From Laguncularia racemosa (Eukaryota; Streptophyta; Magnoliopsida; Myrtales; Combretaceae), in the NCBI GenBank assembly GCA_037954665.1, contig JBBMOL010000013.1, forward strand, positions 9,114,001 to 9,178,000: DNA of 64,000 nt, given 5' to 3'. This document shows, in pieces, positions 26,501-33,594 of the stretch; the first letter of the stretch is position 1; every line of letters starts with the position of its first letter. Under the pieces are notes generated by a model, which was not told where the DNA came from, made no database searches, and worked only from the letters and a program-made list of their open reading frames with translations. The translations under genes and the position numbers were made by a program.

Positions 26501-29500
26501 TTCTTCAGCCCGCCTCATGTGCAAGCCATTGTGAGTTAGCTCACTTCAACCTGCGAGCCAGTGCGAGGCGGGGTGAGCCAGCCCATTCAACCCACTTTCC
26601 CAGCTCTAATAACAATCAACCAAAATCTCATACCCATCAACCATAAATTTCACATTTCTAAATATTTCACATGAAGAAACCCTATGTCTATCTCCCAGTT
26701 TTACAGAAAAAGGCTTAGTTTTCTTAAGTGTTAATGCCATCGTATATACCATTGTAGAAGAAATAAGTTGTGACTAGCTCTACTATCAAAAAGTATAAAA
26801 AGATAAGTTCCTAAATATTTACCTCTAAATTTCATGGTCTGTGGTCCATCAAACCCATGAAGAGCTAATAAAAAAAGTTCCATGCTCGAAGTCACTTGAG
26901 AATGACAATGGCAACAAAGATACCCTTCGTTTTTCCTGACATCTACGCAATCTGCATCCTTATTTCACTTTCGTCTTTCATCAATAATATGCGTAAAGTT
27001 TTATTAGGACACTTATGTCCCAAACTAAACGGTTGATTACACCTAAGACATAATCCTTTACTTCGCTTATCTAAGTATTCTTGATAATCCATCTGGCATA
27101 GTCCCTACCAACGTTATTCACCTAAGGAACAAACGAACTCAAACTGCGCACATCATCTACAGTTCTGGTCGCTCCACCAACCATTGTCGCCATCAATTTG
27201 CTGCTTCCAGTTCCCCCAGCACCACTTCTATTTATTGATTGCACACTACCAAAAATTGGATGAGATCGCCAACCACTTTCAGCCGACATGCTTAACCGAG
27301 GAGAGTTCACCAGAAATTGAGTAAAATTGGAATAGGTCGGATTCTGGTATGGTCGGCATCGTACAAGTCGATCGTCCTCTCTACCCTTCTAAACTACCAC
27401 AACTCCACATGCGAATTCCTGTTCAACATTAGGGGATAGCTCAATAGTCTCCGACAAGGTGATCAGCCGGAATGTACATACTTGCACTCGAATCTCGTCC
27501 TTCAAACTGCCCAAATAGTATCTAAGCAATTGCATCTCCGATAACTCCAATACGCAAGTAGTAAGGGCCTCAAAATCCTCCACGTAATTTGTGACAATCA
27601 TTTCCTAGCAAATAGTGGACAAACTCTTGAAGGTATTGCTAGAGATTAGACCGCCATAATGAATGAGAAGCTTCGATTTCACACTTTCCCAGTCAAGCTA
27701 TGGATACTTTCATTGAATCATCTTGTACCAATAGATCGTACAGCCGCGCAAGCAAGTAGAAGCAAAGGCCACCTATTTTCCTCACAAACGTGTTGCACTT
27801 CGAAGTACTATTCGACCACAGTGATCCAATGTACCGGAGTGCTTTCATCAAATGCCGGCAACACCATCGTTTTGACATCCATCCGAGCATGTTCGTCTAC
27901 GTCTTCCTCTAATATCTCCACTAATTCCACTCTATTCACCTGTGAGTATTGATTGGAAGCTGGTTGAAACCCTAAATCGACCAAACTAGAGGTCTTCTCC
28001 TTAGCTCATGCTTCCTTTTGAAGCATCATTTCCATATTAGAAATTTGTTTTTCAATCCCTTGGAAATTCGTAGTTGTATTTCTCTCCACTATTTTTATCT
28101 AATGATGAAACTCATAAATACCCCCTCGCATTTCTTCACCGATTTCATGTATGTTTTTCTCAATGGCTTCAACACACAACTCCATCCTAGTCATCCTCCC
28201 AATTTCTTCCCACAAACGGCGGCAATTGTAACAAACAGAGGACTAGGATTTGAACTACAACAACTAACACTTCAAGCTAACGTTAGTTTGATGATGGAAG
28301 TACCTGAACTAATGTTCAATTGAAGGAGCAATTGCCAAGAATTGGCACTTTACGACTAGGCTAAGCTCTCCAGAATGGAAGCTCCCACAGCCACCAACTA
28401 ACTATTCTCCTTCTATTCTTTTCTACTATTTTCATAACTAACTTTTATTCCCTCTACATCTTATTTATATATCAACCACTAAGGTCAAGTAATTACCAAA
28501 ATACCCCTATAGAACACCACCACCACCACACACCCCCTTATAAATCCCACAAAACAGACCAGCCCAATAGCAAGTACACATGCAACACATCACTCCACAG
28601 CAACAAATATCACACACAACACAACACACCACACTACACATACACACACAACACAACACACCACACTACTCATACACACACAACTATTGATGTCTCTCAT
28701 AAACCCTCAACAGAGGTTTATGAGCTCTAGAAGATGTTACAGGACTTCTAAATAAACTTACCTTCCCCTGCAAGGAATATTTTTTAGTTTTATGTAATGC
28801 AGTTGACATAGAGAATAATGTAAAAAGGGTAGTGCAAGTGCTTTCCCCCTGTGAAGCAATTGATGAGTTCTGAAAAGGAATTTTCCAGTTTAGCTCAAGC
28901 TAGATATGCCACTATCTTGAAGTCAGCATAGCAAGCAAAACTCTAAGAATGATATCAATACATTGTGAATTTTCAATTTTAGAAGTTTTTAGTGGGTTTG
29001 AAATTGAAAAAAGAGAGAAATCTGCACTTACAGCTGGATGTAACAACATTTTGATAGTAGTTCCATGGGACTGGCCTTTCAACAATCACACCATTATCGT
29101 CCACTCGAGGTAGTAATCCTGGCTTGGGAATGGAGGCAACCTGTATGCCCCCAGTTTTATCCCAGGATATATGAGCACCACAAGAGTACTTCAAATACCA
29201 ATGTAGGCCGGATGCCATTTCCACAGCAGTGGTGCCCCCAATTCTTTGAGAAGACCCAAAATCATAGAAGTCTTGAATTAGGTACATAACTTATTTGCTT
29301 TAAGGGATTATAAATAATTTCCTTTCTATTCAACACAGTTCTATCATCAACAAAATATTGACTTCATCCACAAATAATGCTCAAACCAAGAAAATAGAAC
29401 ACTCTATAGGGAGCTGAAACAACAAAAAATTAGAGGGAAAAAAAGAAAAAGATCTGAGACTACACAGAAGAGATGATTCAGCCTAGTAATTCCAGCATTG

Positions 29501-31694
29501 AGTATAACTTAAATATTTGATTTCTTATGCAAAATAAAGAATCCTCTTTACATAATATCAAAGAGGAATAAGATGACAAGAAACAAGAATGGCCACCTAT
29601 AAAATACACTGATGTTTAATAATGGGTACTAGAGAGGTCATTCTTATGCAAAAGAAAGAAAATTCTTTCCTTTGATCAATAAAAGGTACATCAGAAAGTA
29701 ACAAATACAAATGGATTACTATTCAAACACTCTGTGCATATGTGGAAAGGAAGAGGAGGGATGTGGTTGTTGGGGAGGAAGTACAAAGAAGAAACGTCAC
29801 TACATGGTGGTCAATTGCTTTTGGCTTTCCTTTTTTTCTTAACATTACCAACAAAACAAGCATTTTCACATTGACGATTCAGAACATAAACAAACATAGA
29901 CAGTCAATGTATCAAAGGCTTCAGCACCTTTAAGTGAGACCTCACTGAAAGAGTTCATTTAGGAGGGAAAAGAGTGCACCTACATTATCTCAGGTCCATC
30001 ACTGGCCGAACGGTAGTAATTTTTTATAACAAAGCAGCTATGTCCACCGCAAACATCCTGATTGTCAATGCTGACAGAAAGTTAGTACGATTAATTGAGA
30101 TATCGTGGATAAAACAAATGAGGTGCTTCTCATAGTCATCCCACAAGGACTGGTTCCAATGAACAAACTTTTCACGTTAACAACGCAATTTGCAATGGTA
30201 TTGGTGGTTTAAAGTGCTTTAGCTGTTTGTACAATTCCCTTTCAAGAAAGGGAAAAAATTATAATTCCAGTCCCAACATGTCAACTTCCTCAACTGAATC
30301 ACAGGATTTCTCAAGTACTTATCTTTATCGTAAATGATTTCCAAATTGTCTCAAATAAACAAATTCACCATAGAAGGGTGTATCTTTCACACAAATTCTC
30401 TATTTTTCATTTTTTTTATTTCCATTTTCAATTTTTTTTCCCCCAATTTCAAATGCAACCTCCCACTGCATCATCATGCAAACCCAACGGTGAAGCACTC
30501 AGAGCATGTTCAGTTCCACCAAATCCTTATTGATTAATTCAACTGATTGTTGAACTCCAAGCATTATAATTCTACACCCATAGCCTGACATGCTAACCAT
30601 ATTCTCACTAAAAATATAGGATCTGACTTTCAAGAAAATCAATGGAATAGAATCTAACACATAGCACATTTAAAGGAAAGAAGTCACGGTACTTACAATT
30701 AAAAGTACATACACAGATAATATCCTAAACTTAAAAACAATTTCTACATTTATATCAGTATTTATTATAAGGGTATCCTCAATGAACACACAGGGAAAAA
30801 AAAAAAAAACTTTCACGTATTTCCAAAGTGACAATAACATACAAGAGAGAGTTTAAATAGAGAATTGAGTAGTTAAAATTCAACTAAAAAATTAAAATTG
30901 AGAAAGTTGTGAAATAAAACTAGGTTTTAATCCTATATTTGAACCAATAACATTGTTTTCTATTTTAACCACTTAAAAATTTGAATTTACTTGATCCTCT
31001 TATCATAACCTATATTTTCACTATTTAAACTCAAGGTCAAACGTTGATGTGTTGAGTATAATTTTCCCTATTTTCTAATCCGTAGCAAATTTCACCAAAA
31101 GTAAATGATAGCAGGTGCCGGGTGTATTCAATCTTCACATTTTCTTTATGCACTCGCATACTCGTAATCAATCTTAAAATTTTTAAATATTTACATCTTT
31201 AGCCTTACCAAGAGCGACATCATTATGAGATTGTCTTCATTTGCGCTCGTAACGGCTGCCCGACACTCGATAACTGAATGCTTACCTTTTTCTTGCTCTT
31301 ACATGTTTTAAATGTATAATCGATGTTATATGGTACAAAAGTTTCAATCTTTGTGCAATCAACAAGTGTCTGCACATTAGCCAGACCCATATAAATAATG
31401 TTCAAAGGATGCAATGTATGTGGCGACATAATTGCATTCAAGAAAGAATAACACTTGAAGAACATATACCTTTGACACGATTTTGAATAGGAAGCTGTTG
31501 GAATGAGCAGGAAGCAACCGTGTCAACACGCCTTTCGCAGCGGATTCTTGAATCGAAGAAGATGCGCGTTTGGAATCCAATCGAGCGAGAAGATCATTTA
31601 TTGCCCCAATGGAATTCGAAGAAGCTATAGTTACAGGTACAAGTACGAGCAACAAAGCCAGCGAAGAGATGAAGAAGAAATTCACAAGCGGCAT
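5438..31694 (-). CDS. NAGLU: Alpha-N-acetylglucosaminidase (NAGLU/CYL1), partial: exons 1-10 of a spliced gene
   Basis: A secreted or vacuolar glycoside hydrolase (family GH89) that removes terminal alpha-linked N-acetylglucosamine; the Arabidopsis orthologue CYL1 is needed for seed development. Ten exons were placed by hand: 31470-31694, 29984-30057, 29032-29243, 7910-8031, 7572-7657, 7111-7205, 6873-6954, 6547-6653, 6223-6253 and 5438-5555. All introns use GT-AG, the phases agree at each junction, and the sum is 1152 nt (384 codons) with no stop. The start was taken at the ATG at 31694, directly before a hydrophobic signal segment (residues 5-24). Family blocks are clear: GTTAVE, WYLKY, WDKTGG, PWNYYQNVVTSSYS, WWGWDRWE, LAFTGQE, LPSFSGNVP, RWCCTYLL-like KWCCTYLL, CDTFNEN. 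E350 in the last block matches the glutamate reported as catalytic in human NAGLU. Plant proteins are about 800 residues, so roughly half is present. The rest should lie left of position 1. The frame is open, so the gene may be functional despite heavy insertion. Confidence 0.93.
6223..6253 (-). CDS. NAGLU: NAGLU exon 9 (31-nt exon)
   Basis: Only 31 nt, encoding EYGDVTDVYN and the first two bases of a Cys codon. Acceptor CTACAG|AATATG, donor AATTG|GTAAGT. It links exon 8 (KQIK) to exon 10 (CDTFNEN) and matches the EYGEITNIYNCDTFNEN order of plant homologues. Confidence 0.9.
6547..6653 (-). CDS. NAGLU: NAGLU exon 8
   Basis: 107 nt, encoding NTVDSNPKWCCTYLLDPS then DPLFVEIGEAFILKQIK. Acceptor ATAAG|GAACAC, donor CAAAG|GTAAGC. 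Confidence 0.92.
6873..6954 (-). CDS. NAGLU: NAGLU exon 7
   Basis: 82 nt, encoding VLPSFSGNVPAALKKIYP then SANITRLGNW. Acceptor TTTCAG|TGCTCC, donor AACTG|GTATAT. Confidence 0.92.
7111..7205 (-). CDS. NAGLU: NAGLU exon 6
   Basis: 95 nt, encoding GWGGPLSQNWLNGQLNLQ then KKILSRMLELGMVP. Acceptor CACAG|GTGGGG, donor TTCCAG|GTAAAC. It continues the exon 5 frame through a split Gly codon. Confidence 0.92.
7572..7657 (-). CDS. NAGLU: NAGLU exon 5
   Basis: 86 nt, encoding DFNISAEELNDFFGGPAF then LAWARMGNLHG. Acceptor TTGTAG|GATTTC, donor CATGG|GTAGGT. The FGGPAFLAW block is typical of GH89. Confidence 0.92.
7910..8031 (-). CDS. NAGLU: NAGLU exon 4
   Basis: 122 nt, encoding YSFVWWGWDRWEKEIDW and then MALQGVNLPLAFTGQEAIW. 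Its first two bases complete the Tyr codon begun by exon 3 on the far side of the 21-kb intron, so the reading frame survives the insertions. Acceptor TTGCAG|ATTCC, donor TTCATG|GTGATT. Confidence 0.93.
8153..8278. repeat. Long flanking direct repeat (left copy) next to the gypsy element
   Basis: 126 bp of intron 3 sequence ending ...gatgagttc immediately before the LTR. It recurs with the same length at 28745-28870, with about five differences by eye. Confidence 0.9.
8279..8784 (-). repeat. 3' LTR of the gypsy element
   Basis: 506 bp, matching 28227-28741. The minus-strand polypurine tract lies at 8785-8798. It has the same A/C-rich microsatellite-like tract at about 8570-8720. Confidence 0.93.
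8800..9259 (-). pseudogene. Gypsy integrase C-terminus with chromodomain-like tail
   Basis: Picks up right after the copia insertion with HRRDMEYQVGDWVFLRL, then GPFQIEACVGKVAYKLCL, LHPVFHVSLLKRSHG and, near the end, VLICWDGCSSDDDSWVD, a chromodomain-type motif. In chromoviruses this tail helps choose chromatin targets. The part at 8814-9119 is open; the frame is broken near 9160. Confidence 0.85.
9260..9283 (-). repeat. 3' LTR of the outer copia element, smaller piece
   Basis: tgttagtaaaaggaagaatg followed by aaat, identical to the start of the LTR at 18983. It is cut off by the inner copia insertion. Confidence 0.88.
9284..9459 (+). repeat. 5' LTR of the inner copia element
   Basis: 176 bp, TG...CA, followed directly by the tRNA primer-binding site. 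Confidence 0.95.
9460..9471 (+). other. Primer-binding site of the inner copia element (initiator Met tRNA)
   Basis: tggtatcagagc, complementary to the 3' end of plant initiator methionine tRNA, immediately after the 5' LTR. Confidence 0.9.
9490..10900 (+). pseudogene. Copia gag remnant with altered zinc knuckle
   Basis: Gag similarity runs through SIKLDGPKTYLMWSRQCS (about 9850), then FEQWSLENSL and SMDPTLASSYI in another frame, then YKFLAGLNPEYDQIW at 10302 onward and EACSLVQHENSRRE. The zinc knuckle at about 10540 reads CDHCGKINHTRETWWKLHG. The last zinc ligand, normally Cys, is Trp. At least one stop (tag near 10216) and frame changes separate the pieces. Confidence 0.85.
10870..11241 (+). 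pseudogene. Copia aspartic protease remnant
   Basis: Retropepsin segment TWIIDSNASRHMTGKS followed by VPQSSRDKVKIANGS and VLHVPNFPHSLLSIS. The catalytic triad is DSN where active copia proteases have DSG. An in-frame tag at 11239-11241 separates it from the integrase ORF, although the two would be one polyprotein. Confidence 0.85.
11242..12201 (+). pseudogene. Copia integrase (GAG-pre-integrase plus catalytic core), open for about 290 codons
   Basis: The longest intact piece in the window. It begins with the pre-integrase zinc region (WHKRLGHPSF, CEACELAKHSR). The catalytic core follows with all three acidic residues visible: HSDVWGP (first Asp), RTDNETEYTN (second Asp) and TQNGVAERKNHRLL (Glu). 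The enzyme joins element DNA to the host chromosome. Similarity leaves this frame at about 12105, where a one-base indel shifts to the frame reading ELQPYFGSSPTENSQ, so the last 30 or so codons are out of frame. Confidence 0.9.
12110..13340 (+). pseudogene. Copia reverse transcriptase remnant
   Basis: After a Ser/Pro-rich linker, RT begins with HWKEALQSSEWKAAMIEEMQ (about 12667), NETWELVPRP and GRCKWVYIVKL. A deletion of about a dozen codons follows at 12815: the segment normally between KVKL and LVAKGY is missing. It then resumes in another frame with ETFAPLAKINTVRIM and HQLDIKNSFLHRDL, and ends with the intact YVDDIVLIGND motif (about 13204) and LGALRYFLGIEVAR. A tga follows at 13336. Confidence 0.88.
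13341..14156 (+). pseudogene. Copia RNase H remnant
   Basis: Blocks QQKYVLDLLKD, VNRILRYLKSCPGQGIL (about 13596), then SSAEAEYRSLA with a stop before it, MLYCDNKVAIDIANNP (about 13912), RTKHVEINRHFI and DQLVDILTKGLS. RNase H would remove the RNA template. There are four or more frame breaks. Confidence 0.88.
14164..14340 (+). repeat. 3' LTR of the inner copia element
   Basis: 177 bp, preceded by a gaggggaag polypurine tract, about 90 per cent identical by eye to 9284-9459. Confidence 0.95.
14346..14435 (-). repeat. 3' LTR of the outer copia element, larger piece
   Basis: 90 bp matching the right part of 18983-19110. The remaining 24 bp are at 9260-9283, on the far side of the inner copia element. 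Confidence 0.88.
14440..18930 (-). pseudogene. Copia gag-pol remnant of the outer copia element
   Basis: Minus-strand pieces in copia order. A gag knuckle with one internal stop lies at about 17800 (C-x2-C...GHTKDKC), then a protease-like VIDFGASEH at about 17540, where the family has DSGAS. The integrase piece at 16856-16437 holds VYTPQQNGVIEYKNRH and LIETARTLL. RT pieces follow: HWPLYQLDIKNAFLHGEL at about 15690, then KLRRSLYSLKQ. An RNase H tail (HIASNPVFHEKTKH, QLVDILTKSL) lies at about 14640-14500. More than a dozen stops and frameshifts make it inactive. Confidence 0.85.
18983..19110 (-). repeat. 5' LTR of the outer copia element
   Basis: 128 bp, ending TTACTAACA on the minus strand directly before the tRNA primer site. 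It has a TA-rich centre. Confidence 0.9.
19111..19770 (-). pseudogene. Gypsy integrase core (N-terminal side of the copia insertion)
   Basis: Contains PQAIWEDISMDFITGLPKS, the first catalytic Asp block of the integrase core, followed by VVVVWFSKYVHF, where the family usually has VVVDRFSKYAHF. The rest continues in broken frames up to 19111, where the minus-strand copia element interrupts it. Confidence 0.8.
19960..21240 (-). pseudogene. Gypsy reverse transcriptase and RNase H remnant
   Basis: RT blocks in order: KKKDGSWRFCVDYRALN (about 21225), DELHGASMFSKIDL, then FFDDILVYSSLEDHLRHL at about 20900 (the two catalytic aspartates are present) and KCYFGKSSLEYLGHV. RNase H follows: FLVECDASRHGLGAIL (about 20480), STYERELMALVLAI, TDHKSLQHLLSQRI and LLGYDFAIIYKRDS-LNGVADALS. 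These enzymes would copy the element RNA into DNA. Frameshifts lie near 21050 and 20640. Confidence 0.85.
21721..21728. repeat. Target-site duplication of the hAT element (left)
   Basis: ataacaat, identical to 26609-26616. Confidence 0.9.
22320..22860 (+). repeat. Degenerate tandem repeat in the hAT 5' region
   Basis: Five copies of a unit built on gcataaatagagcttatgg (once with a t for the first a-run base), separated by ggtttggggtttgggtttgg-like G/T-rich stretches. Copy spacing varies from about 60 to 110 bp. It lies in the untranslated leader, before the transposase ATG. Confidence 0.8.
23247..25500 (+). pseudogene. hAT transposase (BED finger, catalytic domain, dimerisation domain), degenerate
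   Basis: The ATG at 23247 opens a frame of 45 codons to a taa at 23382; the same frame then resumes. A BED-type zinc finger at 23400-23560 reads VWDIFAKISIGKDGKSRAKY and CGKEYVIGGYSHEISSLRRH; the first zinc Cys, expected just before VCGKEY, is Tyr. The helical region DYQPISRKTAMSDIW follows. The catalytic part shows LTSDV (first Asp) with tga codons where the family has Trp, LDNTSTNDCMQDFLKKQ (second Asp, 24044 on) and HIRCCAHVLHLIVKGL, then SRWNSTYLML. The hAT C-terminal dimerisation block sits at 25190-25345 (IMAFDMLNI, LNKYCSSILSSNVETLI, CTRNWL). Frame breaks occur at about 24040 and 24240. Confidence 0.9.
26065..26487. repeat. Tandem duplication in the hAT 3' subterminal region
   Basis: Two copies of about 210 bp, 26065-26279 and 26280-26487, both running from aaaccc(t/a)aactaataatag to gggcgggc...cccacatt.actcata. 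The duplication doubles the G/C-rich subterminal motif that transposase may bind. A shorter duplication (ggtgctttacattaaatc twice) lies just before it at about 25945-26025. Confidence 0.88.
26609..26616. repeat. Target-site duplication of the hAT element (right)
   Basis: ataacaat, identical to 21721-21728. Confidence 0.9.
26960..28200 (-). pseudogene. Gypsy gag remnant with zinc knuckle
   Basis: The minus strand just inside the 5' LTR encodes a helical N-terminus (CVEAIEKNIHEIGEEM), then the gag core (VLPAFDESTPVHWIT, EYYFEVQH, and at 27600-27400 YVEDFEALTTCV then LSEMQLLRYYLGSLKDEIR). A knuckle at about 27070-27000 (CLRCNQPFSLGHKC) follows. Gag would form the virus-like particle and package RNA. 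Stops and frameshifts break it into short pieces. Confidence 0.8.
28227..28741 (-). repeat. 5' LTR of the gypsy element
   Basis: 515 bp, TG...CA ends on the minus strand, matching 8279-8784. It holds a long A/C-rich tract (CACACAACAC repeats) at about 28520-28690. Confidence 0.93.
28745..28870. repeat. Long flanking direct repeat (right copy) next to the gypsy element
   Basis: Second copy of the 126-bp intron segment, starting three bases after the right LTR. Beyond it the intron continues with tgaaaagg. Confidence 0.9.
29032..29243 (-). CDS. NAGLU: NAGLU exon 3
   Basis: 212 nt, encoding GGTTAVEMASGLHWYLKY, then SWDKTGG and the PVPWNYYQNVVTSS block. Acceptor TCAAAG|AATTGG, donor CAGCT|GTAAGT. 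The donor opens the 21-kb intron 3 that holds the nested transposons. Confidence 0.93.
29984..30057 (-). CDS. NAGLU: NAGLU exon 2
   Basis: 74 nt, encoding DVCGGHSCFVIKNYY and RSASDGPEI. It follows FKIVSK exactly as in plant homologues (KDVCGG). Acceptor AATCAG|GATG, donor ATAAT|GTAGGT. It is too short to show up as a long ORF. Confidence 0.9.
31470..31694 (-). CDS. NAGLU: NAGLU exon 1 (signal peptide and N-terminus)
   Basis: Codons 1-75, phase 0 at the end. Starts MPLVNFFFISSLALL, a hydrophobic stretch with a small-residue region (IASS) around residue 24 that looks like a signal-peptidase site. It ends FLFKIVSK, a plant NAGLU block, and the donor is AAG|GTATAT. An in-frame TTG lies 36 bases further upstream, but the ATG fits the signal peptide better. 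Confidence 0.9.
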
Positions 31695-31961
31695 GACCGT
31701 AGTTTGAATTGATGAAAGGAAATGAACCAAGTGTTTGAATGCTTCTAGTTGAAGAGAGGGATAGAGGGAGATAGTCTTAAGCCGGCTTTATCCCGTTATT
31801 GACTACAGTGACTATGCTATTCTTACTGACAGTTTGAAGATAATAGAAAGCCGGTGAACATACACTACTGTACACTACTTTGTGTGTTAGGCTGGTCGGA
31901 GATGGAAGAGAGAAGAGTTGAAATGGGATGAAAAGAATTGTGTCCCGTGTGTCGTGTTTGG
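31695..31961 (-). promoter_or_regulatory. NAGLU 5' untranslated/promoter-proximal region
   Basis: About 270 bases between the NAGLU start codon and the poly-T end of a LINE. It is the only unique sequence immediately upstream of the gene and so must contain the 5' leader and perhaps the core promoter. I see no convincing TATA box. The interpretation is by position only. Confidence 0.4.
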
Positions 31962-33560
31962 AATTTTTTTTTTTTTTTTTTTGGTTAATCCACTAATTTC
32001 ATTCGATGAAAAAGAAATTTATATCCACAAAATGGTAATTAAACATTATCTACTATTTATAAACTTTTGTTGGATATAATAACTCTTGATTTGTTTTAAT
32101 ATGTGTTGTATGTTACTTTCACTATTATCTATTATTTAAATATATAAATATAATTCAAAATAATTCTAATTAAGCTATTTGTATTAAAGATCCTTTGCCT
32201 CAAATGAATTATGTCCTTGTATACTATAAACGGTAGACTATAGCTACTAATGCTGATTTCTATTTTTCTATCTACTAGTTTGATGAGATATTTGATAGAA
32301 CATCTAATACCTATTGCCACGAAGTATGGGGTGTTAATTATCCTAACTTAGACATTACTTCTTTTTATACTACCAATGAAAAAGGAGCATTTGAAGAATA
32401 AATGTTGATGGTTTTCTATACTTTAGTTGCAAAGAAACATGTTATTTGGTTTGTAACTCTCCACTAGTTCAGTTTATAAGAGTGTATAACTTACCAATAA
32501 TTGAAATCTATAAGATAAAACTATGTCTTGGTATGGATTTGTTATTCCATACTAATTTGATTCAAGACATGGTATTATTAGTAGGCTTAAGTGTTGAATA
32601 TGCACTATTTATAATGAAGACACCATTTAGAGATGATCTCCATATAAGTTGTCTTCTACAACTTAATTCGGGCATATATTAAGAGGGATATTGAAATTTT
32701 TCCAAAACTATCCTTAAGGTAAAACCCATTCTCCATTCTCAATCAAGCTACTGACTCTAACATGTTGGGGTAGACCGAAGCTATTTCTCTTGCATTTACT
32801 ATTTTATCCAACGAACCTTGTGGTAGTTAAAAGCCAAACCAAAGAGATATTGATAGTCCATTTCCTACTCTCCATTCTAGTAATAGTCTTACTTGATCCC
32901 TTAATTTTAGAAATTTCTTCCAAGTCTAAGAGCATGATGAAGGAGTTTTAATCAACCAAAAACTCCTTCCCTTAAGGAAAATAGTGTATATCCAATCTGC
33001 CCAGATGCCTTTAACACTATTGTTGCATCATTGCCATATATGCTTGAGTTGAGTCGCTTTATTCCATAGTTCAAGTTGTAGCAATCCTAGACCCCCTTCA
33101 ACCAAAGGAGCGTAAACCTTTTCCCATCTTATTTTAGCTTTAGTTGCAATGTTAGATCTTCCACTCTAGAGAAAATTCCTCATCAACTGTTCTATTTTCC
33201 TTATGACTTTCTTTGGTAACATAAAGATTAAAGTCCAAAACACTCACATTACAAAGATAACCAGCTTTAAAAGTTGGAGTCTCCCTACATATGAGAGAAA
33301 TTTGCTTGTCCAAGCTTCCAATCTTGATACTATTTTTTATTCCAACAAATCATGGTCTTCCCTTTTTAATTCGATTGAAATGAGAGGAACCTCTAAGTAA
33401 CGTATCGACAATTTCTCTTCTTGAATTCCAAAAGCCTCAAGTGCAGCTCCCTTCATAGTCAAATTCACATTTGAGAAGTTTACTTTTGGTAGACTTATAG
33501 CTTGAAATTCCAACAATACTTCTTTAATTTTCATGATGGATTTGATATCTTCTCATGAAG
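31962..33560 (-). mobile_element. 5'-truncated LINE fragment upstream of NAGLU
   Basis: The plus-strand poly-T at 31964-31982 is the poly-A tail of a minus-strand LINE. Reading leftwards from 33540, the minus strand encodes the end of the reverse transcriptase (VNFSNVNLTMKGAALEAFG, IRYLEVPLISIELK, then SKFLSYVGRLQLL in another frame). The RT zinc-binding domain follows (QLIWRSSLNGVF, SAYSTLKPTN, LVWNNKSIPRHSFIL), then the C-terminal APFSLVVWKEVMSKLG. There are many stops. The 5' part of the element is absent. I could not find its target duplication. Confidence 0.85.
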
Positions 33561-33594
33561 ATTAAAGAAGTAAAATTTTTTAGAAGAAAATTTT

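Larger units (their letters stand above)
21729..26608 (+). mobile_element. hAT DNA transposon with degenerate transposase, inserted in the gypsy protease region
   Basis: A perfect 8-bp target duplication ataacaat flanks it (21721-21728 and 26609-26616), the hallmark of hAT elements. The ends are imperfect inverted repeats: tatacttgggaatg at the left, and tagagctgggaaag as the reverse complement of the right end. Both subterminal regions are rich in cggcccgcc/gggcgggc-type motifs. The interior encodes a BED-finger/hAT transposase with a C-terminal dimerisation block. Premature stops and frameshifts mean it cannot make its own transposase. Confidence 0.93.
21230..26720 (-). pseudogene. Gypsy protease to reverse-transcriptase linker, split by the hAT element
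   Basis: The reading VDGYEI-like...DIGGVDVILGVAWL, typical of the retropepsin C-terminus in plant gypsy elements, is resumed across the hAT insertion: upstream part at 26617-26720, downstream part at 21720-21650. It leads into NWKLMTMKI...DWVLKGDP and YRGVLKLNEYL at 21651-21440. The catalytic Asp-Ser/Thr-Gly motif was not found. Joining the two flanks across one copy of ataacaat restores continuous protein similarity, which is the main proof of the insertion. Confidence 0.75.
8279..28741 (-). mobile_element. Ty3/gypsy chromovirus-type LTR retrotransposon in NAGLU intron 3, split by three later insertions
   Basis: Two LTRs beginning TGTAAC and ending GTTACA flank minus-strand gag, protease, reverse transcriptase, RNase H, integrase and a chromodomain-like tail, in the order typical of Ty3/gypsy. 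A polypurine tract (ggaggggggtat on the minus strand) abuts the 3' LTR. The primer-binding region next to the 5' LTR reads attgccgccgtttgtggg on the minus strand. The element is interrupted by a hAT transposon (21729-26608) and a copia element (9260-19110, which itself contains 9284-14340). By eye the LTRs match at somewhat over nine bases in ten. Stops and frameshifts occur throughout, so it is inactive. Confidence 0.93.

Noticed and set aside
31695..31730. Upstream TTG start extending the NAGLU N-terminus by 12 codons
   Set aside because: It is not an ATG, and the ATG at 31694 sits directly before the signal-peptide hydrophobic stretch.
33203..33400. 65-codon plus-strand ORF
   Set aside because: Antisense to LINE reverse-transcriptase similarity on the minus strand.
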